Source of the DNA: Orobanche coerulescens
Taxonomy: Eukaryota; Streptophyta; Magnoliopsida; Lamiales; Orobanchaceae
DNA length: 64,000 nt
Direction of reading: 5' to 3'
Assembly (NCBI GenBank): GCA_033398695.1
Contig: CM065802.1
Coordinates: forward strand, 154,304,096 to 154,368,095
Program-made: the position numbers and the translations under genes
Part shown: piece after piece, positions 1 through 10,787 of the stretch
How positions within the stretch are numbered: the stretch's first letter is position 1
Layout of the letters: every line of letters begins with the position of its first letter
The notes under the pieces: generated by a model
The model's input: the letters and a program-made list of their open reading frames with translations, nothing else
Databases searched by the model: none
What the model was told of the DNA's origin: nothing

Positions 1-812
1 GAGGCCTCTTGTGGGATTTGTGGCTTCGTCCTATTCCTAAGCGATGCTTGTATGTGATCATGTTGTGTTGATCTTATGTCCGTTGAGGACACTTGATGCG
101 GACTCTGGCCCTGTGAATTGTTGTTGGTTCTATTTGTGAAAATGAAACCTTTGGGCTATGGCCTCTATTGATTTTCGAAAGAGAAGGATTCGAAAATCTT
201 GAGTTGTTTCTATCAAAACTCCCGATGGCCTTTTAAATCACTTTATAAATTGTTTCCCTTGACTTGGGATCTTTCGATTTTGGAAAGCTTTACCTAAACT
301 CTTGCCTCAGGAAGTATTTTCGTTATGTTTAAATCTTTGAGGATTCCTGGTTATTATTGTCCTTGAAACTTGTATTGTATGGCTCGTATTTGCACTTTGT
401 ACTTGCACTAGCAAAACAGTGGAGTTTTGCTAACCCCCGAGTATTCGGGGGGTGGATGTCTGTTTTTGCATTCAGGTTTTGAGAGCATAACACAGGGTCG
501 GCACGAAGGATGATGAAAGATGATCGATACTAATCACATGAGGACCCGTACATTGTTCTTTTGGTTTAGTTGTATTTTATTTTCCGCTGCAGTATTCTTT
601 CCCCATTGTACGGGAGTGTCTAGTACTCGACCCCTGCGTGGGCATGTGTTGTGATTGAGTTGTATGTATTTATTGAAAGACCAAATCGGTCTACGGAGTC
701 ATTTTAGCCTTAAAGGCATTGTTGAGATGTTCGATGTTGTTACCATCCTGGTAGATCATTGAGGAAAGGTTCTACGGCGTGTAATATCCCTGAGCGGATT
801 GGGGGTGTTACA
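1..812 (+). repeat. Family A LTR copy 1 (3' part only)
   Basis: This matches about 5141-5952 of LTR copy 2 nearly base for base and ends TGTTACA, followed by the primer binding site at 817. It contains the U5 pair of hairpins near 411-452. The 5' two thirds of this LTR lie outside the window. Confidence 0.92.
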
Positions 813-816
813 TAAA

Positions 817-833
817 TGGTATTAGAGATTAGG
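817..833 (+). other. Primer binding site (family A, copy 1)
   Basis: TGGTATTAGAGATTAGG lies four bases after the LTR end. It is a degraded match to the initiator-methionine tRNA primer site TGGTATCAGAGC used by most plant Ty1 and Ty3 elements. The same sequence occurs at 5957-5973. Confidence 0.85.
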
Positions 834-2184
834 TTGTGGAAACCTTGGCTGTCGGGTTTAGTGGTGTCTGTTTAGTTTTTGTCTCGTCAGATTTTGTCTG
901 ACTGAGTAGTGTTGCGATGCGTCGTATGAGTTTATTGGTCGTGATTAGTATCGTGGGGCGATCATCATCTTCGTGCAACCTGTGGCCGTAAGTCTCCCTT
1001 GTTTGTATTATGCCTCGTGTGACACGAGCTATTTGTTTGATTATTTGTTAAGTGATGGAACCTTCATGTAGATTCTTGGTTTCGTGATGCGTTTATGTGA
1101 CTCTCATGTTTCGTTTATATGAGGAGTCTTGTCATTATTTATGTCTTTTTTACTAGGATATTTGACTGTTTGTTTCCGGTAAAATACGGATGTTGTCTTG
1201 GTTCTAAACGAGTTAATGCGTGTATTATGATTGTATGTAAGTGAATGTCGATACGTGTGAGTTTTGGGCATTCTGGCCTATTGGATTTTTGAAAACCTTG
1301 AGTGTCTTAGAAAATAAAATTCGAGACGTACTTTTAAATGGATTGTATTTTCGGGGCGCCGACTAGCGCAACTATCTATTTCAAAATTCTTCTATTTTGA
1401 GGACCAAAATATTTTGAGATATTTTCAATTATTTTTAGAAATGCAGTTGCTTAGACCCAAGGGTCGAATATTTCTGAAAGTTTCCATTTAAAGGAAAGTG
1501 TCCTCGTTTTATCAAATGCAAGATGGTTTTCAAATTCTCGATAATGGTGTTTCCAAACTGTTTTCAAAAGGTGGTTTTCATTTTTTTTAAAACCTATCAT
1601 TCTTGTTTGCGGTCCGGGAATGTATATGTGATATTCGCATTGTCACTAGAATGTTAGCTCCCGAGTATGATGGAATCGGTGGTGTGAACGTTGAGTCGTT
1701 TGCCACGCATTTGTTGTGATTAACCCTCTGTGATAGATGAGATGTTAGTATTGAATATTGTCGCTTTGCGATGATTTTTGTGTTATCGCACTCGTGCGAG
1801 CTGTTGGAACTTGAGTTTGCATGATTGTGTACATACGTGGTTGTTGTGATTTTAGTATATGTTGATATGTTATGCCAAGTTGGCATCTCCGGTTTGTTGT
1901 TTTGTGATGTTATGTTCCATTGTATCTAGCATTTGTATATTTAGTATGCCGAGCCGAGGTGTTTCAACCGTGGTTTGCCGGGGGCATGCACGTACCAATT
2001 GTCCTTCTCGTCAGTAATGCATTTCAAGTGTGGATCCGGGAGACACAGGATCCAGTTTTGCGAGTTGGGTTCCGAGTCTTTCGGGGCACGAACTTTAGTG
2101 CAGATATCAGGATCGGCTCTAAGAGGCCCATGGGAAATATTTCCGTCAGCTGCTTTTGTGTTGTTGCCTTGTTTCCGTTATTGT

Positions 2185-2640
2185 GAGTTGCGTGGACGAA
2201 CTTCTTTTATAAGAGGTCTAATGTAATACCCGTATTGTTTTTGGACTTCTGCATTTCCTCTTTCTCAAGTCTATCGACTCGCTCGTGTTCGTTGATACTT
2301 TCTGAACTTGCTCTGTATTTCGGTTTCATCGTTCAACGAGCCGTGATCTTGTTTTGGGTCGATCTGGTTATCGCTGTGACTTTTTCGAGTTCGGTTTGAT
2401 TCTTGTGAACCTTGTTCGGAAGTAACATCTGTTAGTTTCTACTAGTTCTTTTGATGTCTTGAGTTTAAGTGTGAACTTCAGAGTTATTTTTCGATCGTTG
2501 TTCGATCATTGTTATCTAATCGTTGTTGTTCGATCGTTGTTGTTCAGTCGTTGTTGATCGATCGTTGTTGTTCGATCGGGGTTGTCTGACTGTTGTTGCC
2601 TGATCTCGTACCGCAAAGAATCGTCGTTCACTGTTAGCTT
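2185..2640 (+). repeat. Fossil LTR start embedded in the family A internal region
   Basis: GGACGAACTTCTTTTATAAG, then a few bases, then TGTAATACCC at 2222, mirrors the true boundary at 3112-3152. The following ~400 bp keep landmarks of the LTR start (CGACTCGCT, a GAGTTCG..TTCTTG block). It is also present at about 7370-7830 and, inverted, in element B near 11810. It therefore predates the split of A and B. It looks like a truncated LTR captured inside the internal domain. Confidence 0.65.
2493..2600 (+). repeat. Degenerate GTTGTTCGATC tandem repeat
   Basis: Units of about 11-12 bp built on GTTGTTCGATC repeat imperfectly. The second internal copy has the same tract at 7668-7790 with a different unit number, showing replication-slippage variation between the two copies. 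Confidence 0.75.
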
Positions 2641-3668
2641 GTTGTTTCGGGTGTGGCCAGATGGGTCACCGAGCCATGCAATGCGAGACGGTAACTGAGA
2701 TATTTGGGGATCTAGGTTGCATCCCTGCTCCGAAAGGGCACGGAGATGCCTAGTGTGCTTTTTGAGGATTTCGACGTAGTCCGAATTATTTGTGATTGTC
2801 CTTGTGGATCGTTTTGTGTTTATTTTCTGTTTTCTCGATCATGCGTGTTTCCTTGTAATAGTTGCTTCGTGTTTTTTAGTTGTTCGGATAATTAAGTTGA
2901 TTGTATTATCTGTTTGGTGATGCTTGTCACTTGTCGGTTTTGTTATATCTCTACCGGTGACGTTGTGTTGGTCGTCGTAGAGCGTATTTCACGCCGTATG
3001 TTTCTCTGCGTTGCTTGTACCGTTTCGCCGTTGGGCACGAGTTTTCGGTTTTTGTGTATCTCGTTGAGTTTTCCTGGCGGGATATTGCTTCTCCCTAATT
3101 GTTTTAAGTTTCGGGACGAAACTTCTTTTATGGAGGGTAGTATGTAATATCCGCAATTTCGATTTCCGATAATTTTCTTTTTTTTGGTGAGAGTCCATTT
3201 TGACGACTCGCTTGGGACCATTTCGTCATTCTGAGAATGATTAATTCTGCACTTTTTGGCTTCCGAGTTCGTTTCGTTGTTGTTTTGTTGAGTTCCGTGC
3301 TTCTTAACGACTTTTCCGCATTTGAGTTCGATTCTTGCAAATCTCGTTCGAAACTGCTGTTTCGAGTTTCCTGTAAGTCCGTTTAACTTTGTTAGATGTG
3401 TTGTGAACTTCGGTTTGGTTATTCGATCACGTATTGTGATTTTTGGGCGTTTTGGGCCATTTTGTAATTTATCCAAAGTTGTGGGTATCCGCATTCGTAA
3501 TTGTTGTCTCGACCCTTTTCATGGCTGTGTGTGAGTTAATTAGAGCTCAAACTCTTAATATGATCTTATTCAGGAGTTTTCCATACGTATCTTGAACTTG
3601 ACATTTCGACCGGAGGAGTCTGTCGTTGTACCCGTTTTGAGAACTCTATTGCTGTAGTTTCTGGGGGC

Positions 3669-3963
3669 ATTAGCGCACGCTAATGGATTTCCTTAGCGCA
3701 CGCTGTCGGGAAGTAGATTCGGAACTGTGGGTACTGGAGTACCCCGTTAGCGCACGCTACCATATGTGTAGCGTACGCTATTTGTGCTTCATTACATACG
3801 TAACACGGCCTTCGTTATGTACGTTATCGCGATCAGGATTTCGGACAGATCGCCTGGACCAACCTTTACATACGTAAGAGGTCATACCTTATGTACGTAA
3901 CCATTGCTAATGTACGTTAAGAGCTTCCTGCTTACGTACGTTAGCCTCCTGCGGATTTATATA
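3669..3963 (+). promoter_or_regulatory. Family A U3 palindrome array with TATA box
   Basis: About ten short palindromes of two related kinds occupy this stretch: an AGCGCACGCT kind (for example TTAGCGCACGCTAA at 3670) and a TACGTACGTA kind (TTACATACGTAA, CTTACGTACGTTAG). They end just before TATATA at 3958-3963, a likely core promoter. The position directly upstream of a TATA box suggests binding sites for a dimeric regulator. That function is inferred; the palindromes and TATA box are directly visible. Confidence 0.75.
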
Positions 3964-4857
3964 CCTGGATTTGACCGATTTCGGATCATTTTTATCTTCC
4001 TCCTCCTTCCTTCGGTTTTGGCGATCTGGGCACCTGTGGGACGAGCTTTAATCGGCCTTTGATGGTAGTAATCATCTCGGTGGGTCTCCTTCGTGTTCAT
4101 CATCATCTAACCTTCCTTCTTCTCCGAATCAAGGTAAGGTTTTAGAACCCTATTTGAGATATTTTGGGGTTTGTCTCGATTTCGTGATTTCAATCCTAGA
4201 TTGTTTGTTCTACTGTTGTTATCTATTCGTGTTAATGATAACCCACGGGTTGAAATTCCATTTTCATGTTTTGTTGGATCGATTCGTGTTCTTGGCCGTT
4301 TTGGGGAAAACCCTTGAACTTTCGTCGTTTGTTCCTTGAATTCAACGGCTTTGGATCGTACTTTGGAATTCATTTTCGTTGTTATTGTTGTCGTTCGTAG
4401 TTTATTGTTGCGGGTTGTCATTCGGTGGAGTCGGCAGGTTCGTAGTCAGTCCGAGTCTCCTCACTTCGGTCGATTCTCCACGTTGTGGTTATTCGAGGCA
4501 AGTACCTTGTCCATACAATTCTTGTTTTATGGATATGATAATTAGTGATTGTTTCCTTGTGTTTATTTGATCGTTTGAATTTCACTTTAAAAGATTCGGT
4601 TAGCCTTGTTAAAGGCCCTCTTTCAAAACGCGTGTGTTTTGTGAACATTGTGTTCGTGGATTGTTACGTGAATTACTATGAATACACTTGGTGTTGTCGT
4701 TGTGCTTTGATAATATATATGTATATATTATCTCATATCGGTGCATTGTGATTTGACCATTGCGTCGTGCATTGTGTTTGTTGCCATTGAGTGAATTACT
4801 TGGATATTATTGATGTGATATGTTAATTGTGTGAATGTGTGGATATGGTTGAAGGTA

Positions 4858-5008
4858 TACGGTGACACATGGCACGTGATCATGTGGTCAGGATGCAACA
4901 AGTGATTGATCCAACCGTGAGAGCCTGAGATAACCTACGGTGACACATGGCTTGTGATCATGTGGTCAGGATGCAACAAGTGATTGATCCAACCGTGAGA
5001 TATGGTGT
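4858..5008 (+). repeat. Tandem duplication of a 78 bp unit in LTR A
   Basis: TACGGTGACACATGGC starts at 4858 and recurs at 4936 with its ~70 bp downstream sequence, including GATCATGTGGTCAGGATGC. The same pair is present in LTR copy 3 near 18245-18395. Confidence 0.9.
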
Positions 5009-5024
5009 GTGATTTGTTTCGCTA

Positions 5025-5200
5025 GCCAGCTCGGGAGGGTCCTTAGAGGCCTCGAGTGGGATTTGTAGCTTCGTCCCGGTCCTAGGCGATGCGTGTGCGT
5101 GATTTATTTTATGATTGTGGCCAGCTCGGGAGGGTCCTTAGAGGCCTCTTGTGGGATTTGTGGCTTCGTCCCGGTCCTAGGCGATGCTTGTATGTGATCA
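5025..5200 (+). repeat. Tandem duplication of a 95 bp unit in LTR A
   Basis: GCCAGCTCGGGAGGGTCC starts at 5025 and again at 5120. The unit is GC-rich and comparable in position with the duplicated modules of the other LTR families in this window. Copy 3 has the same pair near 18412-18585. Confidence 0.9.
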
Positions 5201-5549
5201 TGTTGTGTTGATTTTATGTCCGTTGAGGACACTTGATGCGGACTCTGGCCCTGTGAATTGTTGTTGGTTCTATTTGTGAAAATGAAACCTTTGGGCTGTG
5301 ACCCCTGTTGATTTTGGAAAGAGAAGGATTCGAAAATCCTGAGTTGTTTCTATCAAAACTCCCGATGGCATTTTAAATCACTTTACAAATTGTTTCCCTT
5401 GACTTGGGATCTTTCGATTTTGGAAAGCTTTACCTAAACTCTTGCCTCAGGAAGTATTTTCGTTATGTTTAAATCTTTGAGGATTCCTGGTTATTATTGT
5501 CCTTGGAACTTGTATTGTATGGCTCGTATTTGCACTTTGTACTTGCACT

Positions 5550-5591
5550 AGCAAAACAGTGGAGTTTTGCTAACCCCCGAGTATTCGGGGG
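5550..5591 (+). other. Paired U5 hairpins of LTR A
   Basis: AGCAAAAC (5550-5557) pairs with GTTTTGCT (5564-5571). CCCCCGA (5574-5580) pairs with TCGGGGG (5585-5591). The two stem-loops are adjacent, lie about 360-400 bp before the LTR end, and are followed by a T-rich run and CAGG that resembles a splice acceptor. Related pairs are found at the same place in families B, C and D. Confidence 0.8.
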
Positions 5592-5952
5592 GTGGATGCC
5601 TGTTTTTGCATTCAGGTTTTGAGAGCATAACACAGGGTCGGCACGAAGGATGATGAAAGATGATCGATACTAATCACATGAGGACCCGTACATTGTTCTT
5701 TTGGTTTAGTTGTATTTTATTTTCCGCTGCAGTATTCTTTCCCCGTTGTACGGGAGTGTCTAGTACTCGACCCCTGCATGGGCATGTGTTGTGATTGAGT
5801 TGTATGTATTGATTGAAAGACCAAATCGGTCTACGGAGTCATTTTAGCCTTAAAGGCATTGTTGAGATGTTCGATGTTGTTACCATCCTGGTAGATCATT
5901 GAGGAAAGGTTCTACGGCGTGTAATATCCCTGAGCGGATTGGGGGTGTTACA

Positions 5953-7868
5953 TAAATGGTATTAGAGATTAGGTTGTGGAAACCTTGGCTGTCGGGTTTA
6001 GTGGTGTCTGTTGAGTTTTTGTCTCGTCAGATTTTGTCTGACTGAGTAGTGTCGCGATGCGTCGTATGAGTTTGTTGGTCGTGATTAGTATCGTGGGGCG
6101 ATCATCATCTTCGTGCGACTTATGGCCGTAAGTCTCCCTTCTTTGTATTATGCCTCGTGTGACACGAGCTATTTGTTTGATTATTTGTTAAGTGATGGAA
6201 CCTTCATGTAGATTCTTGGTTTCGTGATGCGTTTATGTGACTCTCATGTTTCGTTTATATGAGGAGTCTTGTCATTATTTATGTCTTTTTTACTAGGATA
6301 TTTGACTGTTTGTTTCCGGTAAAAGATAGATGTTGTCTTGGTTCTAAACGAGTTAATGCGTGTATTATGATTGTATGCAAGTGAATGTCGATACGTGTGA
6401 GTTTTGGGCATTCTGGCCTCTTAGATTTTTGAAAACCTTGAGTGTCTTAGAAAATAAAATTCGAGACGTACTTTTAAATGGATTGTATTTTCGGGGCGCC
6501 GACTAGCGCAACTATCTATTTCAAAATTCTTCTATTTTGAGGACCAAAATATTTTGAGACATTTTCAATTATTTTTAGAAATGAAGTTGCTTAGACCCAA
6601 GGGTCGAATATTTCTGAAAGTTTCCATTTAAAGGAAAGTTTCCTCGTTTTATCAAATGCAAGATGGTTTTCAAATTCTCGATAATGGTGTTTGTACAACT
6701 TTTTGAAAATGTGATACTCAAGATCAACTGGTGTTTCCAAACTGTTTTCAAAAGGTGATTTTCATTTTTTTTTAAAACCTATCATTCTTGTTTGCGGTCC
6801 GGGAATGTATATGTGATATTCGCATTTTCATTAGAATGTTAGCTCCCGAGTATGATGGAATCGGTGGTGTGAACGTTCAGTCGTTTGCCACGCATTTGTT
6901 GTGATTAGCCCTCTGTGAGAGGTGAGATGTTAGTATTGAATATTGTCGCTTTGCGATGATTTATGTGTTATCGCACCCGTGCGAGCTGTTGGAACTTGAG
7001 TTTGCATGATTGTGTACATACGTGGTTGTTGTGATTTTAGTATATGTTGATATGTTATGCCAAGTTGGCATCTCCGGTTTGTTGTTTTGTGATGTTATGT
7101 TCCATTGTATCTAGCATTTGTATATTTGGTATGCCGAGCCGAGGTGTTTCAACCGTGGTTTGCCGGGGGAATGCACGTACCAATTGTCCTTCTCGTCAGT
7201 AATGCATTTCAAGTGTGGATCCGGAAGACACAGGATCCAGTTTTGCGAGTTGGGTTCCGAGTCTTTCGGGGCACGAACTTTAGTGCAGATATCAGGATCG
7301 GCTCTAAGAGGCCCATGGGAAATATTTCCGTCAGCTGCTTTTGTGTTGTTGCCTTGTTTCCGTTATTGTGAGTTGCGTGGACGACCTTCTTTTATAAGAG
7401 GTCTAATGTAATACCCGTATTGTTTTTGGACTTCTGCATTTCCTCTTTCTCAAGTCTATCGACTCGCTCGTGTTCATTGATACTTTCTGAACTTGTTCTG
7501 TATTTTTCATCGTTCAACGAGCCGTGATCTTGTTTTGGGTCGATCTGGTTATCGCTGTGACTTTTTCGAGTTCGGTTTGATTCTTGTGAACCTTGTTCGG
7601 AAGTAACATTTGTTAGTTTCTACTAGTCCTTTTGATGTCTTGAGTTGAAGTGTGAACTTCGGAGTTATTTTTCGATCGTTGTTGTTCGATCATTGTTATC
7701 TAATCGTTGTTGTTCGATCGTTGTTGTTCTACCGTTGTTTTTCAGTCGTTTTTGATCAATCGTTGTTGTTCGATCGGGGTTGTCTGACTGTTGTTGCCTG
7801 ATCTCGTACCGCAAAGAATCATCGTTCACCGTTAGCTTGTTGTTTCGGGTGTGGCCAGATGGGTCACC
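5953..7868 (+). mobile_element. Family A internal region, copy 2, left part (non-coding)
   Basis: This is co-linear with 813-2668 and has the primer binding site at 5957-5973. It retains the 42 bp near 6692-6733 that copy 1 has lost. It is interrupted at 7868 by element B, and TCACC (7864-7868) is the left target-site duplication. No coding potential is seen. Confidence 0.88.
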
Positions 7869-8872
7869 TGTAACACCCCCAATCCACTCAGGGATATTAC
7901 ACGCCGTAGACCCTCTCCTCGAGGATCTACCAGGCTGGTAATCAACATTTAACATCTCGACAATGCCTTCAAGGCTACACTGACTCAGTAGACCGATTTG
8001 GTCTTTCCACAAATACATACAACTCAATTACAACTCATGCCCACGCAGGGGACCAAAATACAACTACACCTGCATAACGGAACAATACAAAGAAATGAAA
8101 ATAAAGTACAACCGAACCAACACACGATATACGGTTTCTCATGTGATTAGTATCGATCATCTTTCATCATCCTTCGTGCCGACCACGTGTTATGCTCCAA
8201 AACCCGAATGCAAAAACAGACATCCACCCCGAATACTCGGGGTTAGCAAAACTCCACTGTTTTGCTAGTGCAAATACAAAGTGCAAATACGAGCCATACA
8301 ATTCACATTCCACGAATAACAATAACCGAGGATCCTCAAAGATCCAAACGAAACGAAAAGTACTTCCCGAGGCAAGGGTTTGAGGAAACATTTCAAAAAC
8401 GAAATATCATAAATCAATGGGAATAATTTATAAAACGGTTTAGAATGCCATCGAGAGTTTTAATAGAAAACAATTTAGGATTATCAAATCCTACTTTTCA
8501 AAATCCAAAGACAAAAGGGGTCACCGCCCCAAAGGTTTACTTTACGTAAAATAACCTTTACCAAACCGTTGGGATTTTAGTCCCAAATCCACAAATGACC
8601 TTTACAAAAACGTTGGGATTTTAGCCCAAATTTCATAAACTCACAGTACACAAGAACGACCGCAAGGTTCGTCTCCCAACATCAAAATCCACAAATAAAG
8701 GATTTAAAACAAACAACAAAATACTCTAGAGCCATCCTAGCCAAGTAGGCCAAACGAACAACTTACCTCTTACACGCTTAGTCAATGCATGCAATCATGA
8801 AAACCGTTCAAAAGCACTCATTTCCGGAAATGCCAATATCAAATCACATTTGTAAAATTCACCACAATTAAC

Positions 8873-9018
8873 CGTCGATCCACACCTCCGTGGACCCCTA
8901 CCGAGACCCCGTCGGATCTAACCCGTAGTGGTTAAAAGCAAAGCTCGTCGATCCACACCTCCGTGGACCCCTACCGAGACCCCGTCGGGTCTAACCCATA
9001 GTGAGCATACACACACAC
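8873..9018 (-). repeat. Tandem duplication (73 bp period) in LTR B
   Basis: CGTCGATCCACACCTCCGTG begins at 8873 and again at 8946. The pair is repeated in the other LTR of B near 14109-14250. It sits about 1.0-1.15 kb from the LTR end, the same zone where A, C, D and E have their own duplications. Confidence 0.9.
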
Positions 9019-10025
9019 GTTACTCATGCAATACTAACATGCTAAGAATGTAAGTTCATTAAGAATACTCACTAGAGATGGCCATTAACTCGACACCATT
9101 ACCAAACCCTTCAAAAATACAATAACAAGCTTAAATACGGAATACACGATTCCATAACTTTAAACAAGAGGAGTATCCTCATAAAATCCTTCAACGTTCA
9201 AAATAATCAAATCATAATCAATTCTCAAAACACCGTTCACAAAACACACGCGTTTTGAAAGAAAGCCTTTAACGAGGCCAAATCAAATCCTTTGAAACTT
9301 CATTTCAAATAACCAAACAAACACATCAAGACGACCACCGATCATCATATACATAAACGAGAAAAGTATGGGCAAGGTACTTGCCTCGATACCACGAGCA
9401 CCGAACCACGAACGGATACGGCTCAACGGAAGCTTCTAACGCCCGATGCTAACGAAAAGGAAGACGACAATGAACGGAACGGAAGAATCAAGCACGACCG
9501 TGAGGAACCGACGAAAATGAACCTAACGATTCGAATAGCACAATCACAACCACTTCTAAACGATTATGGAAATGGAATACACCCGGAACCCCGCCTACGA
9601 TTCATGTATATTCATACCGAAAACAACAACGAGGGCGGACCACAACCAAACCCTCTCGATTTCGTAAAAATCCACAAAATATGCATGAATCCGTAGGAAA
9701 ACTAAAGATACTAACAATATTAATTGTATACATCATGAATCCACCAACAAAAACGGAACGAATCGGAAGAATAACCCAAAACCCCCAATTTAATCGAAAA
9801 TAGGGTTTTAGAATATTACCTTGGAAGATTCGAGTACTAAGATCCGTAAAACACGCGTTAGATTGATTGCACGGGCTTCACTACCGAAGAGAAATGATGA
9901 AAATCGGCCCCCCAAGTTAAGAAATCTGAGCAGTTCTCCCCCTCTCTCTCACTCTCTCGCGATGCAGTGAGAAATGAGGAGAGTCCGCCGATTTCGTCTA
10001 ATAAAGACGAACCGCACATTGACCG

Positions 10026-10207
10026 CTGTGCCGCGCACAGCCGAAAATTTACTCCTGTGTTTTGGCATTGTGCCGCAAGATACTGCGTGTGCCGCGGCAC
10101 ACGCATACTTGGGTTTGGTCGCGGAAGACACACGAGTGTGCCGCGCACGACAGTGTGCCGCAGATCGCTCGGCACCGTGCCGCTGCCGGATGGGTGTGCC
10201 GCGCACA
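10026..10207 (-). promoter_or_regulatory. Palindrome array in the left LTR of B
   Basis: Repeated palindromes on the core GTGCCGCGGCAC and shortened forms such as GTGCCGCGCAC lie 580-760 bp from the LTR start. No clear TATA box follows on the minus strand. The corresponding stretch in the right LTR differs far more than the rest of the LTR does. Confidence 0.7.
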
Positions 10208-10787
10208 CAATACTGATTTGTTCGACATATTACACTGGGCTCGCCGGCCAAAGGCTCAAGACTTCCGAGCGCCGACCGGTCCGGCCACCGCCACCGCCAC
10301 GACCCGATGCCTCGATTTCCGAAAACGCACAGAACGAACACGACGAAAAGTTCGCGGACGACATCAACGACTCGAGATGAAAACGTAATGCAAAAATTAA
10401 TCATACGCGACCAAGAAAAGGGTCAAGATGACAAATACAGATATGGATACCCGTAACTTCCAAGAATTACAAAATGGCCCAAAACGCCCGGAAATCACGA
10501 TACGTGATCGAATAATCAAACCGGAGTTCACAACACGTCTAACAAAGTTAAACGGACTTATGGAAAATTCAAACAAATAGCTTGACGAGATTCGCAAGAA
10601 TCGAACTCAAGTGCGAAAGAGTCGCTAAAAGCACGTAACTCAACAAAACAACACCCAAACGAACTCGGACGACAAAAGTGTAGAATTAATCATTCTCAGA
10701 ATGACGAAACGGTCATGAGCGAGCCGTCAAAACGGACTCCGGCCGAAAAAAGAAATTTACCAAAAATCGAAAATTGCGGATATTACA

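Larger units (their letters stand above)
813..3142 (+). mobile_element. Family A internal region, copy 1 (non-coding)
   Basis: This begins with a primer binding site and ends with the pre-LTR sequence GGACGAAACTTCTTTTATGG. Translations contain only short ORFs without gag or pol motifs. A small ORF at 1920-2186 recurs almost unchanged at 7105-7371, but only because the two internal copies are near-identical. Compared with copy 2 it lacks 42 bp between two GGTGTTT repeats near 1550. At 2185-2240 it contains a fossil of an LTR boundary: a tract like the real one followed by TGTAATACCC. The stretch is otherwise unremarkable. Confidence 0.85.
3143..5952 (+). repeat. Family A LTR copy 2 (2810 bp)
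   Basis: The LTR starts TGTAATATCC after a purine-rich tract and ends TGTTACA before the primer binding site at 5957. It carries, in order, the palindrome array with TATA box (3669-3963), two tandem duplications (4858-5008 and 5025-5200) and the paired U5 hairpins (5550-5591). It is almost identical to the LTR at 16530-19338, so the duplication is young relative to family divergence. Confidence 0.93.
7869..10787 (-). repeat. Element B 3' LTR (left copy)
   Basis: On the plus strand it starts TGTAACACCCCC and ends GGATATTACA, the reverse of the family ends. It is followed by TTCTACCCTCCTTAAAAG, the complement of the polypurine tract. It contains the U5 hairpins (about 8229-8265), a tandem duplication with 73 bp period (8873-9018) and a GTGCCGCGGCAC palindrome array (10026-10207). 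Confidence 0.93.

Noticed and set aside
1920..2186. 88-codon ORF conserved at 7105-7371
   Set aside because: Conserved only between two near-identical internal copies; no match to gag, pol or any family I know.
2943..3494. 183-codon minus-strand ORF spanning an LTR border, repeated at 16330-16881
   Set aside because: It overlaps the polypurine tract and LTR start, contains no known motif, and recurs only because the LTRs are duplicates.
8167..8391. 74-codon minus-strand ORF in LTR B (also 13399-13626)
   Set aside because: It spans the U5 hairpins in LTR sequence and has no protein signature.
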